NCBI GenBank assembly: GCA_019454045.1
Contig: SKCR01006509.1
Coordinates: 163,945-227,944, forward strand
Direction of reading: 5' to 3'
DNA: 64,000 nt
Source of the DNA: Zanthoxylum bungeanum
Lineage: Eukaryota > Streptophyta > Magnoliopsida > Sapindales > Rutaceae
A program made the translations under genes and the position numbers. Shown here piece after piece: positions 10,962 through 21,840 of this stretch. The notes beneath the pieces were generated by a model. The model was not told the DNA's origin. It ran no database searches and worked only from the letters and a program-made list of their open reading frames with translations. Position 1 is the first letter of the stretch, and every line of letters starts with the position of its first letter.

Positions 10962-10975
10962 TGGGTTGCCTCCCT
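10962..10975 (-). promoter_or_regulatory. Conserved AGGGAGGCAACCCA motif downstream of pol, Athila B
   Basis: On the minus strand it reads AGGGAGGCAACCCA. It recurs at 34055-34067 (Athila F) and 44301-44314 (element H), always preceded in element sense by a 'TTWAGYGCTAAC'-like stretch. It is purine-rich, so it may be an internal polypurine tract or a control element, which is inference. Confidence 0.5.
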
Positions 10976-11061
10976 GCTAGGGCTAAATTTAACATCGTTG
11001 GCTAGACATGACTGCCTGAATGTTAGGCTGGATCTGAAAGTGTGACACTTTCTTTTTGTCG

Positions 11062-11625
11062 CTAAATTGATTCTCCCCAGTAGTGCTTAACATGCTTGTT
11101 TTTAACCTTGAATGTTTTGTTGGAGTCGGGATCATGTAACTTTACGGCTCTCTCTAGTAAAACCTTGGTGATTAAGAATGGACCTGACCACCGAGATTTT
11201 GGCTTCCATGGGAATAGTTTCATCCTTGATTTGTTTAACAGTACCTTCTGCCCCGGTTCCAGTTGTATGCGCACTAACTTCTCATCATGTTTCTTTCTGG
11301 CCTTTTCTTTGTATAATTTGGCATTCTCAAAAGGCTGAATGTGAAATTCCTCCAATTCATTGAGCTGGTGGAACTGTTTCTCTTCTGTTGCTTGTAGTAC
11401 AAGAATTAGCTTCTTTAGTGTGCAGTACGCTTTATCTTCAGGCTCTACAGGCAATTGACATGCTTTAAGTTTGTCAGCAGAACTTTGCATTGTATTAGAG
11501 GTCTGGATGGTACTATTTATCACATCAAGTCTGAAACATTCATCCTTCTCGTCATTCGAGAAATTCATGGCTTTAAAAACATTGAATGTTACTTCTTGGT
11601 CCTGTACCCTCATGTTAGTTCTCAT
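11062..11625 (-). pseudogene. Chimeric frame in Athila B: protease end fused to integrase C-terminus
   Basis: An uninterrupted 187-codon minus-strand frame. Residues 1-75 continue from the protease (QEVTFNVFKAMNF, with an acidic linker). From about residue 88 the sequence is the Athila integrase tail: FHQLNELEEFHIQPFENAKLYKEKA, then LEPGQKVLLNKSRMKLFPWK, SRWSGPFLITKV and FKVKNKHVKHYWGE. RT, RNase H and the integrase catalytic core are missing, yet the joint is in frame. The fusion may be an old, transmitted deletion, as in non-autonomous families. Confidence 0.8.
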
Positions 11626-11965
11626 TTTTGTACATCAATAATGGTTCGACCTGTAGCCAAGAATGGTCTCCCGAGGATGATCAGCACGTCTTCGTCTTCC
11701 TCCATATCAAGGATAATAAAATCTGCTGGGAAAATGAATTTGTCAACTTTGACCAGTACATCTTCAACTACACCTTTCGGAAATACGAGCGTTCTATCAG
11801 CAAGTTGTAGAGAGACTGAGGTGGGCATTATTTCTCCAATTTGAAGTTTCCTGTAAATAGAAAAGGCATCAAATTAACAATTGCACCTAAATCGCACAAA
11901 GCCTTACCGAAGTCATGTTCTTCTATGGCGCAAGGAACAGTGAAACTGCCAGGATCTTTCAACTT
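11622..11965 (-). pseudogene. Aspartic protease of Athila B
   Basis: The minus-strand sequence shows DPGSFTVPCAIEEHDFGKALCDLGA with the DLGA active-site motif near 11900. A frame break follows, then the frame 11622-11828 with [23 protein letters not shown] and the flap and C-terminal block [19 protein letters not shown]. This is the pepsin-like retropepsin of Athila, which processes Gag-Pol. One frameshift and one stop separate the active-site half from the C-terminal half. Confidence 0.8.
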
Positions 11966-11999
11966 TGGGGGAAGCTTCCTCTAAATGATGGCACTGCAT

Positions 12000-13801
12000 T
12001 CTTCTGATAATGCTACTGTCTCGTAATCTCTCAATCTCTATTTTCGTGAAAGAATATCTTTCATGAATTTGACATAGCTGGGCATTTGTTCCAACGCTTC
12101 TGCAAATGGAATGTTGATATGCAGCTTTTTGAAGATCTCCAGGAATAGAGAAAACTGATTGTCTAGTTTATTCTTCTGGAGACGCTGTGGAAAAGGTGGA
12201 GGTATAGTGATTCTTTCTCGATCTTTTTCTTTTGCTTCTTTTTCCTCAATCTGTGGAACTGCTTTACTGCTTTCTTTTGGAACTTTCTCACCGGTTTTTT
12301 TGACTCCAACATCTTTGTTGATTTCAGTATCGCTTTTTAACATGATGGCATGACATTGCTCCTTCCCCATGTTCCTTGGATTTGGTTATGTGTTGCTGGG
12401 AAGATTTACCGGCGGTCTGTAACTCTGAGCATTGGCCAGTTGTCCAATTTGATTCTTCAATGCTTTAATAGAAACAGATTGACTTTGAATTAATGCTACT
12501 TAGGATTGAAACAAAGCATCATACCTAGCTGTTTGAGAGTCATGTTTTTCTTCTATCTTTTTCAAGTGGGTCAACACTTGTGTTATTCCTGTTTCTTTGT
12601 CATACTCTTGGCCTTTGCTTTGCTGTTGGAATCCATGTGGTGTATTGTTCATTTGCCCTGAATTATTGCTCCATGCGAAATTGGGATGATTCCTCTACCC
12701 TGGGTTGTAGGTGTTGGAATATGGATTGTTCCCATGTCTGTTGAAATTATTGACATAATTCACCGTCTCTTTATGTTGGTTTGGCTCTGGTTCTGGTGCT
12801 CCTCCATATGGTAAACTAGTGGATCCAGCATTAACCTTCAAATTAAGAGTTTCCAGATTTTTGCAAATCATATCCAGCTTGGAATTCGGTGCTGTGTTGG
12901 CTCATACTTCATAAATTCCAGCAATTTGTTGGATCAAGCTCATTTCTGTTGGCCACAAGTAATTGTTGTTGGCCATTTCTTCAATTAGGTCCCAGGCTTG
13001 ATCTTCTCATTTTGCCATAAAATCTCCTCCAGTAGCAGCATCAATTGTGGTTCTCATTATTCCAGAAAGTCCATTGTAAAAGGTTTGAACTTGTAGCCAT
13101 TTTGCAATCTCATAGTGAAGACATTTCCAGAGTAAATATTTGAATCTTTCCCAAGCTTCGCATAGGGATTCTAAATCTTGTTGCACAAAGGATGTGATAT
13201 CATTCCTCAACTTTGCAGTTCTGGCTGGTGGAAAGTACTTTGCAAGGAATTTGGTGGCTAGAGTATTCCAAGTTGTGATGGAACCTGCTGGTAATGAATG
13301 TAGCCAAGCCTTAGCTCTGTCTTTCAAGGAATATGGAAAAACTCACAGTCTCATTGCTTATTCAGCCGCTCGGTTTTAATTGAAAGTACCATAAACTTCC
13401 AGGAAGTTGCTGATGTGGGCATTAGGATCTTCAGTTGTGTTCCCTTCAAACTGAATTGACTGCTGAATCATCTGAATGCATGTTTTGATGTCACACGTAT
13501 TTTCTGGTAAGAGAGGAAGTACAATATAGGAAATGAAGCCGTCAACCACCAGAATAGTTCTGTCTCGAATGGGAATTGATGGTGCAACATCCAAAGATTC
13601 AGGTTCCATATTAACGATTGCTTCTTGGCCTTCTCGTCTTTCCCTTCTCAACTTTCTGATGGTTCTTTCAATCTCTGGGTCAAACGGTCGGAGTTCAAAG
13701 CTTTTGGCTCGTCTCATGTAGTGTCTGAGAACCTGAAACACAAGAAAACAAAAATAATAAGTAAAAAGGAAATTAGAAACAAGTAACGTATCTAACCCCA
13801 A
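12000..13801 (-). pseudogene. gag of Athila B
   Basis: Minus-strand frames 13376-13801, 13007-13327 and 12038-12370 form one interrupted Athila gag. The N-terminal part has RAKSFELRPFDPEIERTIRK. The capsid-like part has DRAKAWLHSLPAGSITTWNTLATKFLAKYFPP. Near 12430-13000 are QNxxP-rich linker sequences with stops. The C-terminal linker to protease has FPQRLQKNKLDNQFSLFLEIFKKLHINIPFAEAL in pieces. An Arg/Lys-rich stretch and the order gag-protease fit Athila. At least three disruptions are visible. Confidence 0.82.
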
Positions 13802-13825
13802 AACTAATAGTGAAAGATAACTAAA

Positions 13826-13843
13826 TCCCTGGCAACGGAGCCA
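13826..13843 (-). promoter_or_regulatory. Primer-binding site of Athila B
   Basis: Minus strand TGGCTCCGTTGCCAGGGA, six bases from the 5' LTR. It is close to the tRNA-Asp-primed site of Athila elements, with two substitutions. Confidence 0.8.
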
Positions 13844-13849
13844 AAAACT

Positions 13850-15799
13850 TGATCGGCGTAATCACACACGTATAACGCAAGCGCAAGTATCGTTCAAGTA
13901 GTATAAAAGTATCGATCCCATGAGGACTTAATACCTAAGTTATTAATTTATGAAGTTAAATGTTTACAAGTATCTAATGGATTGATTGTTTGATTTGAAG
14001 GTGATTTTAAATTTAAAACAAGTAAATAAAATTGCACAAAAGTTGATTTAGGAAAATTCAATTTTAAAACTATCCGGGGTTGTGAATCTTTCCAATATCA
14101 TTTTTAAAGATGAAGTGGTTATCTTACGGTTGTGTAATATATTGGTTTATTAACCTGGAACACGAAATTATGTAAAAGCCTCTTCCGATGGTCAGATACA
14201 AACACCCAATGTAACCCAATTAATCATATTCCTATGTCAATTAAGTTATCTGAATTCATTAAGATTAAGTTCCAATTATGGCTACCCCCGCCCAACAGGT
14301 ATATTCCTATCCTGTAAGGAAATCTATTAAAGGGTTATCTATCCTCAAGGAAGATCGTGGACTATTAAGTCTAAGGTCTTAAACCTAAAATCCATTTTCC
14401 AATTTCATTTTAAGTTTACCGAATCAATCTTATTAATTGCTAGTTAACAAAATGCATTAAGACTAAGGCTCAATAAATAGACTTTTATATTACCCAAATC
14501 GTAATTTAAACCCTTATAAACCGGTGATATTGGACTTCATCACAACCCCAGATAACTAACTTAGTTACGACACATAACTAGGGCTGGTAAAAACTTAAAT
14601 AAAATAAAAGACATAAAGTAAATTGCTGGAAATTAAATACTGAAAAGTAAATTGCTGAAAAGTAAATTGCTGAAAAGTAAATAAAGTAAAAGTACAATAA
14701 AATAAAATGCTGGGGGTTAGAGGATCCACTTTTATTACTACTATTTTAGATATCTCCCTTAATATAATATATTAACTTTGCGTGATAATTACCAACCAGC
14801 CATATAGGCGGTATTCTGATTAAGTCAAATTAATAATTAATTACCAACTAACCAACCAGGCGGTATCCATGCTTAGTCAGGTTAAAACCAATTTATAATT
14901 AATTACCAACCGACCAATATGGCGGTATCCTCGTTAAGTCAGGTTTTAAATAGTTATTATATTATAATTAAGGGAGATTAATCTAAATAGAAATAACAAA
15001 AGCTTTACATTTTACCCCAACAAGGGGGAGTTACCTCCTCATTGTGTAAAAGTAAATTACGGAAAATAAAGACTGAAAAGTAAAGAAAATAAAGTGCGAA
15101 AGATAAATTAATTACTGAAAGCTATAAATAAACAAATAAGATACAATCTTCTTAGTTATTCTTAATGAATTACAGAGAAGAGAGTATGAATTTACAAATA
15201 AAATGGCTTGGTATTTATACGCAAAATTTTGCCTCCACCAAATCCATTATTAATTGCTCCATTAATTGATTCACCAAATCCATTATTAATTACTCCAGTA
15301 ATTGCTCCACCAAATCCATTATTAATTGCTATCATGTTTGGTTTAAGTTTGACTATTTTTATTTATTTATTTACTTATTTATTTGCTTTGAAAATGACTT
15401 AATAATTACACATAACACACTTACGGATGTTTCATCAATTGCGGTCATGAAATCTTCAGAATTCGAAATTATTTTGTTCTTCGAAGTTGTAGATCTTTGA
15501 GTCTTCTTTAATCAGAAACTTGAATCAGCTCAATCCAATATCGGAGTAAAAAGTTATTCCCAAAATACGACAATTGCATAAAATTAGAATTTCTGAAACT
15601 GTACTTCGTTAGAACGCCCTTTCAAGTTTCCAATCTCCAAAATGAATATGTCAAGTCCATTTCTTGCCCTTATTTGACTGATATTTCATCCTAAATGATT
15701 CCATTGAGTCCTAATATTATTTATCTGTAAAATAAACTAAAACACAACAAAATATTAAGTAAAAAAGGTGATAAATATTGATATATTTATCGCCCATCA
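13850..15799 (-). repeat. 5' LTR of Athila B
   Basis: Full-length 1950-bp LTR. Minus-strand ends are TGATGGGCGATAAATATATC and GATTACGCCGATCA. The same family recurs at 7916-9053, 62402-63383 (plus strand) and 63384-64000. It contains three 'nGGCGGTATnC' boxes at about 14807-14930, each followed by AAGTCA or AGTCAGGTT: a short tandem array with a period of about 60 bp that is also found in the other copies. Frames in it are not genes. Confidence 0.9.
15212..15219 (-). promoter_or_regulatory. TATA box in Athila B 5' LTR
   Basis: TATAAATA on the minus strand, about 580 bp from the LTR start. The related plus-strand LTR has TATAAATA at 62957-62964 at the matching place, which supports a conserved promoter. 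Confidence 0.55.
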
Positions 15800-15804
15800 A
15801 ACAT

Positions 15805-16920
15805 CTAACAATGTCTTACTAGAATAATAGACTTACTTTTGGACTTTATCTATTTCATGTACTAGTACTGAGCTAATAGCATGCAATGAAACTGCTAAGT
15901 ACAGAAATAACTGTTCATCTGGAATTGGCTTCGCTAGAAACGGAACTCTGGTTAAGTACTGCTTGAGCTGTTGGAAGGCATTCTCACATTCGCTAGTCCA
16001 CTATATCTCCTGCTTCGCTTTCTTTATAAATTGAAAGAAGATATGACACTTGTTGGTAGCTTTGGAGATAAACCGATTAAGTGCTATGACCCGACCAGTC
16101 AGGCTTTGTATTTCTTTCACTGTCTTCATGGATTTCATGTCTATTACAACCTTGATCTTCTATGGATTAGCCTCAATGCCCCTTGCACTGACCACGTACC
16201 CCAAGAACTTTCCTAATGAAAAACCAAATTCATATTTCTCCGGGTTCAACTTCATCTCATACTTCCTCAAGAGCTCAAAAGTTTCCCTGAGGTCATTCAG
16301 ATGATCCCTAGGTAACACTAATATTGTGATCATGTCATCAACATAAAATTGCACTATTTTTCTGCTAAGAGGATCGAAAACCCAATTAACCAGCCTTTGA
16401 TACATCACTCATGTATTCTTCAACCCGAAGGGCATTACCTTATAACAATATAGCCCTTGATCGGTAATTAATGCTCTATTTTCTTCATCCTCAGGGAAAA
16501 TCCTAATCTGATTGTTACTCGAGAATTCATCCATGAAACAGAGAAGCCCATGATAGGCTGTTGAATCCACTAGTTGATCATCTTTGGGAAGTGGGAAGTT
16601 ATCTTTCAGGCAAGCTTTATTCAGGTCGGAGAAATCCACATACATTCTCCACCAGTCGTTTGCCTTTTTGACCAAGACAACATTCGATGCCCACTCCGGG
16701 TACATAACTTCCCTAATAAACCCTCCATACAATAATTTGTCCACCTCTGTATGGATGGATTTAAGCAATTCATGGTTAAAGGTCTTTAATTTTCTGCTTC
16801 ACTGCCTTATGAGCCGGATCAATGGACAAACGGTGACTTATGACCCAATGATCAATCCCAAGCATATAATTATGACTCCAAGCAAAAACATCAACATATT
16901 TCTTAAGGAATTCAATGAGC
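15805..16920 (-). pseudogene. Reverse transcriptase and start of RNase H, gypsy C
   Basis: The minus strand begins before RT with ELIEFLKKYVDVFAWSHN and HWVISHRLSIDP, then the frame 16409-16768 (HTEVDKLLYGGFIREVMYPE, ASNVVLVKKAN, YVDFSDLNKACLKDNFPLP, QGLYCYKVMPFGLKNT). The frame 16160-16408 has QFYVDDMITILV and HLNDLRETFELLRKYEMKLNP. The connection to RNase H (TGRVIALNRFISKA, LFLYLAVSLHAIS, VYYSSKTLLDV) reaches the Athila B boundary. The catalytic YVDD is intact; stops at 16409 and elsewhere kill the frame. Style and binding site place it in the Tat branch. Confidence 0.85.
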
Positions 16921-17038
16921 TGTTAGACAATTATGACCCATAGCGTCACTATTTGTAAAAGACATTGTGGTTTTTGTACAAATTAACTATGTGACAATGG
17001 AAATTGCATTTTATCATTTTGTAATTAGATTACTTTAA

Positions 17039-17048
17039 TATATATAAA
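17039..17048 (+). promoter_or_regulatory. Candidate TATA box of copia-B LTR
   Basis: TATATATAAA about 120 bp into the LTR, retained in the 3' LTR near 25110-25120. If used, the inverted-repeat array further down lies in the transcribed part. Inference only. Confidence 0.35.
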
Positions 17049-17965
17049 TGATAAAAGTCCTTATGATTAGTTCCAGATTATAAGATATGAGACAATATCA
17101 ATCCATAACGGTTTAATCATTAAATATCCATAGTCGTAGTATTATCGAGATTGGACATCGATAATGCGGAATAGACTAGTATTGCACTTGTGCGTGTTAT
17201 AGAAGCGTAACGGCATAGTTCTCATATATTTTAGTATTGGATACTTATGCAAGTGTGATATGAGGTTGTGTTTACCGATGGTACGGAAACAGCTTCGCTC
17301 TGGATAGACCCCTCGGAATCCCATTGGTAGTATGACTATGTGTCTATGGGAATCCGAATCAGGGTAGGTGTATTTGGTCTTAACCTGAGACTTACATCGC
17401 TAGTACTTGTGACAATCAACACGCTTTGGTTTTGGTCGTCCGGGACTTTAACAGGTTCTGTGTACGCCTCTTCTGGGTTTATTGAGAATCGTAGTGTATT
17501 GGATGTGATGTCAAGACGGAAGTATCACTTCAGTCATATGGAGATGATGATCGCACAGGGATACAGAACTGGTGCTCTAATGTGTTGCAACCATCGGGAT
17601 AATATGACAATGTCATGATTACCCGATTAAAGAGACTAGTTGCTTGTGATCCGATATATGCTTCGTACGGGGCAGACACTATTCCAGCCCCAGGCCTAGC
17701 ATGTGACATCCGATACTGGATCGTAATACGCAATACTACGTATATTACGCCTGACATAAATTATATATTCCTTTAAGAATATTTCTGGAGAATTGGGTGG
17801 GCACGGTGCTTTGCTAAAAGCCAACCATGTCTCGTAAATCGGTAAAAATATGGTACGAGGTACGCACGTGTTCGGATAGTCCGATGACCTGATTTACTGC
17901 CAATATATCCAGGGATCTCATGGGTCACTTCCCGAAGATTCACCGATGACGTATGATTCGAACAT

Positions 17966-18245
17966 AATTAATCTAGGATTAATTACAGAGAGATTTTATC
18001 TGGGTAAAATACTATTTGAAGAGAGAGAACAATTAATTTGGAATTAATCGATAAAATAATATATTCGATTTATTAAATGAAATTAGATTTCATAACGGAA
18101 TTAAAATTGTATTTTAATTTGGGCGAACAAATTAATTTAGAATTAATTCGCAAGCGACGTGAATAATAATTTTGCTAGGCACAATTATTTAATTAAATTT
18201 GATTTAATTACGTCGCAACTGAAAAATTGTTAATTCGGAATTAAC
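17966..18245 (+). repeat. Series of short inverted repeats with 3-bp spacers, copia-B LTR
   Basis: Successive units are AATTAATC-TAG-GATTAATT (17966-17984), ATTAATT-TGG-AATTAAT, ATGAAAT-TAG-ATTTCAT, AATTAAAAT-TGT-ATTTTAATT, AATTAATT-TAG-AATTAATT, TAATTAAAT-TTG-ATTTAATTA and GTTAATT-CGG-AATTAAC. Arms are 7-9 bp and spacers exactly 3 bp. The matching array in the 3' LTR is at about 26035-26320. Confidence 0.8.
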
Positions 18246-18824
18246 GAACCCAAGCCCGGGATGTGTTGCGGGCCCACTCGAATTTTGAATCAAGTGGGGC
18301 CCACATGTCACATCACTTGTCACTTTATTCACTTTTGGTGATGGAAGTAAGTGAAGACTTTTGAGATTACTTGTTTCTTACACAAGTTGAAAGGTGAATG
18401 ACTTATTACCAAATATTTGGTATATCATCATTTTGATTTTGAAATCAAAAATAAGTCAACATAACTTCATCTTCCTCTCTCTCTCTCATTCACGATTATT
18501 CACTCTCTCACTCTTCCATTTGGCTTGGCCGAAACACACTAAAAGGAAGAAGAAAAATTGTGGCAATTTTTCTAAGTGCTAGCACACCAAAGGAATCATA
18601 TAAGGTGATAGGGAAACCAATCCCAAGAGCTTGGAATCAAGATGAAAGCTTGGAGCTTGGATTCAACATTCAAAGAGGAGCTTGGAGGAACTTCTTAAAG
18701 CAAAATTTTTGTTATCAACGCATCCTATATCCGATCAAAGTGAGTTTATTTTCGCTATTCTCCTTTATGTATTCACATGATTTATGCTTGAATTGATTTT
18801 GGGAACACCTTAGAAATCTAACAA

Positions 18825-18839
18825 TGGTATCATGGAGCC
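18825..18839 (+). promoter_or_regulatory. Primer-binding site of copia-B
   Basis: TGGTATCATGGAGCC one base after the LTR. It resembles the initiator-tRNA-Met site (TGGTATCAGAGC) with a small insertion. Confidence 0.85.
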
Positions 18840-20998
18840 TATTTGAGCATGAAATATGATTAGGGTTTATATACTAAAATTTGGGTAAATTTGATTTGAG
18901 CATGATTTAACCAAATTGTTTTTTTGAGTATGCTTGTATATGGATAACTTGGAGTTATATATGATCAAATTGATGAAAAACTAATTGGATTATTTTTCCC
19001 CAATTTGGGTATGTTGGCCGAATGTAATGGATAAACCTAGGTCATGGTGATTTTGTTTTTAAGACCATTGGATGTGTTTAAAGACATGGATATATTGATT
19101 TATGATTTAATCGGATTGAAATCGAAATCGGATATAAAATCCTATCATTTCCGTGACCATCAAAGCATGAAAATGACATGATTTTGTTTCAATAATGTTG
19201 GACATGTATTGATTATGAATAAGCATGATTAATTGATTAGATTAGTATGTTGGAAATGTTAATTTAAATAGATAATCATGGATAAACACTCTAATTAATT
19301 AAATTATGAATTTTGGAAAATTAGAATTTAATTAGTTGGGCTTAATTTGGAATTGGGCTTAAAATATTGTGTTTGGGCCTAATGGACTTGGTTGGGCCAA
19401 GTTGGTTTAGGACAATTGGATTGGATCCAAATTGGGCCTAAATCATTCCATTAAGTCCAAGCATAACAAATGAGCCTTTAAATATTTAATTGGGCCTAAT
19501 GGGCCAAAATTGATTTCTTAGCAAATAGGGTGATTCATTAATTGGGCCTTGGTATTTGGGTTTGACCCATATTGACAAAAGCCCATGCCTTAAGAAATTA
19601 ATTGAAAGCCCATTGGACTTTAATTAAATAAACATTGGATGTTAATTGGGCTTTGAGACCCATTAAGATTAGATTTAGAATCTAAGTCGTAAAGGCGCAT
19701 TAAAAGGTGTAATTATTTAATTTGGAATTAAAAATAGAATTAGTATTGAATACAAATTAAATTAGATTTAATTGTAGTTCAATATAATTCAAGAATTCGT
19801 ACTTTGAGTACTTATTCTTAAACGAGTTGGACTCGCGCAAATCAAATCGTTGTTTGAACATTGGATGATCACTTTATTCAAAGATTAATTAATTGTATTA
19901 GATTGATTGAATAACATGCTTTGTGTGAATACATGGATGTGTTGTATGAATAATGTATATCAGATGGATATTAGAAGGGAAAAGGCAATTTTGGAAATTG
20001 TTGTAAATTTAGAATTTATTAAATTGGACCTGCGTGTCCAGCCTTATATCTCAATTCTTTGTAATTCTCTTCTCACCTAATTCCCCTCAATGTTTATGAG
20101 GTTTCTTTAATTGTATTATGTAATTGGGTAGAAGTTAGAATAGTGCTAGCCGGGAGAGGAAATTGAGTGATTTGTTCTAGGAACAATCTGAGAGATATCT
20201 ATCCGCATATCATTATTAATTTATTTACCGCGCCTTATTATGTTTTTAGACTACATGCTTAAGGGTGTATGATGAGACCTAATCAAAGATAATAAATTGG
20301 TTGCCAATTTACGCAAAAAAACCCTCAACAAATATTAAGCGTTTTCCTTCCATGAGTGATTCTTTCTCAAGATCCAAGATTGGCACTGGTTTGTTGGCCA
20401 AAGTCAAGACCTTTGTCCATCGCAGATGTGTTTGAATCATGAAGGCTTTGTTTCATATCGTATGTCTTGTCCAAGTTGTGATTTATGGCCAAAGTCAAGA
20501 TCACTTCTTGTCCATCGACATCGATTACGAAGCTTTCCAAAGTCAATGGGTTCCGCTTAACTGGAATCATTAAGCTTGTTGTGCCAAAGCCAAGGCTTAG
20601 TTGATTCAGAGGAAAAAGGTTAGGAAAAATATTGATATATTGGCATATATATTATATATGTTTCGGACTTGGAGGTCCACCTACCGGATCTAGGAATTGG
20701 ATGAGATCCAATTGATCTTAGAGATCTACCTAGTTAAATATCATACAGCTTGTTGGCCAAAGTCAAGGTTGTGTGTTATTTAACGGAATCCTAGCCCACT
20801 AGGAAACTAGGTTTCCCGAGTACTCAACAGAGGGTTAGAGGCTCACCGAAAAATAGTGGGGGCCAGTATTGAATTTTTAATTTCGTTCAAATACTTGGCT
20901 TTACGCGCTTTCAAAATATTTCGTCAATTATATTTATTAGTTGGACTAATATTTTATTATTTTTCTTGTAACAGTTAGACTGTACCCATACATCGTTA
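18840..20998 (+). other. Leader of copia-B, no gene, with repeated TTGGCCAAAGTCAAG motif
   Basis: 2.1 kb without a credible reading frame. Many 'gggcct/tgggcc' phrases lie in 19330-19660. The motif TTGGCCAAAGTCAAG or a one-base variant occurs at about 20392, 20480 and 20751, with a looser copy near 20583. The homologous leader of copia-A (minus strand, 52999-53390) has the same motif in four places. More TNG-spaced palindromes occur here, for example TTAGATT-TAG-AATCTAA near 19669 and AATTAAAT-TAG-ATTTAATT near 19757. Confidence 0.65.
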
Positions 20999-21840
20999 AT
21001 GAATAGTTTGACTATTGCAATTAAGATGACAGGAAAGTTAAGCATTAGAGATATTATCATGGGCGACAATGTCTTTAATGGCACAAACTTTCAAGACCGG
21101 GACATGAATCTCAAGATTGTCTTGGGATCCGAGAAGTTACTCTACACTATAGAGAGACCTCTTGGGCCTAAGTCTAGATCTGATCAGATAGTTGAGCTAG
21201 AGCTTTGGAAGACTCATAGTGATGACAACGTCACTGCTCAATCTATAATGCTTGCTGCTATGACTCAATAATTCCGTAGTCAAAACAAGGGATTGGATCC
21301 CTATAATATGATGGCGAAGTTCCATGATCTTCATCGATCTAATCTTAGATCGCAGAGATATGAGTTACAGAATAAGCTCTTTCGTGCTCGCATGTCAGAT
21401 GGTACATCTGTTGAGCACCATGTGTCACAGATGATTGCTGACATTGAGCAGTTGGGACAGATGGGCATTGTCTTCGAGGCTGAGACTTCTATAGATTTGA
21501 TCTTACAGTCTCTCCCCGACACTTGGAGTGGGTTCATTATGAACTACAATATGTTGAACCAGGACCAAACTCTTTGAGAGTTTATGTCCACAATGCGCGA
21601 AGCTGAAAAAGAGCTCCTTAAGGGCAAAAAGCGCGAGGCGCACTTCGCTTCAACATCTCAGATTCCGAGGGCTTGGCCCAAGGCGACTGGAGGTGTAAAG
21701 AAGAAGAAGAAGAAGAAAGGCAAGACTAAATAGTCAAAACCTTCTGGGAAGGGTAAGGACAAATCCCAAGATGTATGTCTGCAATGCGGCAAGCAGGGTC
21801 ACTAGAAGCGTGACTGCTGCGAGTACAAGGCACATATGAA
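20999..21840 (+). pseudogene. gag of copia-B
   Basis: Starts with MNSLTIAIKMTGKLS, then GTNFQDRDMNLKIVLGSEKLLYTIE in blocks typical of copia gag, interrupted by TAA at 21269. It continues with DPYNMMAKFHDLHRSNL, RMSDGTSVEHHVSQMIADIEQL and SIDLILQSLPDTWSGFIMNYN. The CCHC zinc knuckle (CLQCGKQGH...KRDC, about 21778-21820) has a stop (TAG) where Trp is expected. A Lys-rich run precedes it (near 21695-21730). This is the RNA-binding capsid precursor, inactivated by at least three stops. Confidence 0.87.

Larger units (their letters stand above)
7911..15804 (-). mobile_element. Athila-type Ty3/gypsy element 'B' (7916-15799) with its target duplication
   Basis: A minus-strand element: 5' LTR 13850-15799, primer-binding site 13826-13843, gag, protease, integrase C-terminus (RT, RNase H and integrase core deleted), a noncoding motif, a small reading frame, a LOG-like reading frame, and a 3' LTR truncated to 7916-9053. 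AACAT lies at 7911-7915 and 15800-15804. LTR ends are TGATGGGCG...TCA on the minus strand. The binding site is the tRNA-Asp type typical of Athila. A family-A copia LTR piece (9054-9590) has replaced the end of LOG, the polypurine tract and the first part of the 3' LTR. It lacks RT and is non-autonomous. Confidence 0.87.
16921..18823 (+). repeat. 5' LTR of copia-B
   Basis: 1903 bp, TGTTAGACAA...AAATCTAACA, followed by the primer-binding site. It pairs with 24993-26584 with few differences and, in reverse orientation, with the copia-A LTRs. The AT-rich part 17966-18245 holds a series of TNG-spaced inverted repeats. Another perfect palindrome, ACCAAATATTTGGT, lies near 18409-18422. Confidence 0.92.

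Noticed and set aside
20367..20570. 67-codon minus-strand frame in the copia-B leader, with a plus/minus counterpart in copia-A
   Set aside because: Covers the repeated leader motif; the counterpart differs in frame integrity, so there is no sign of coding constraint.
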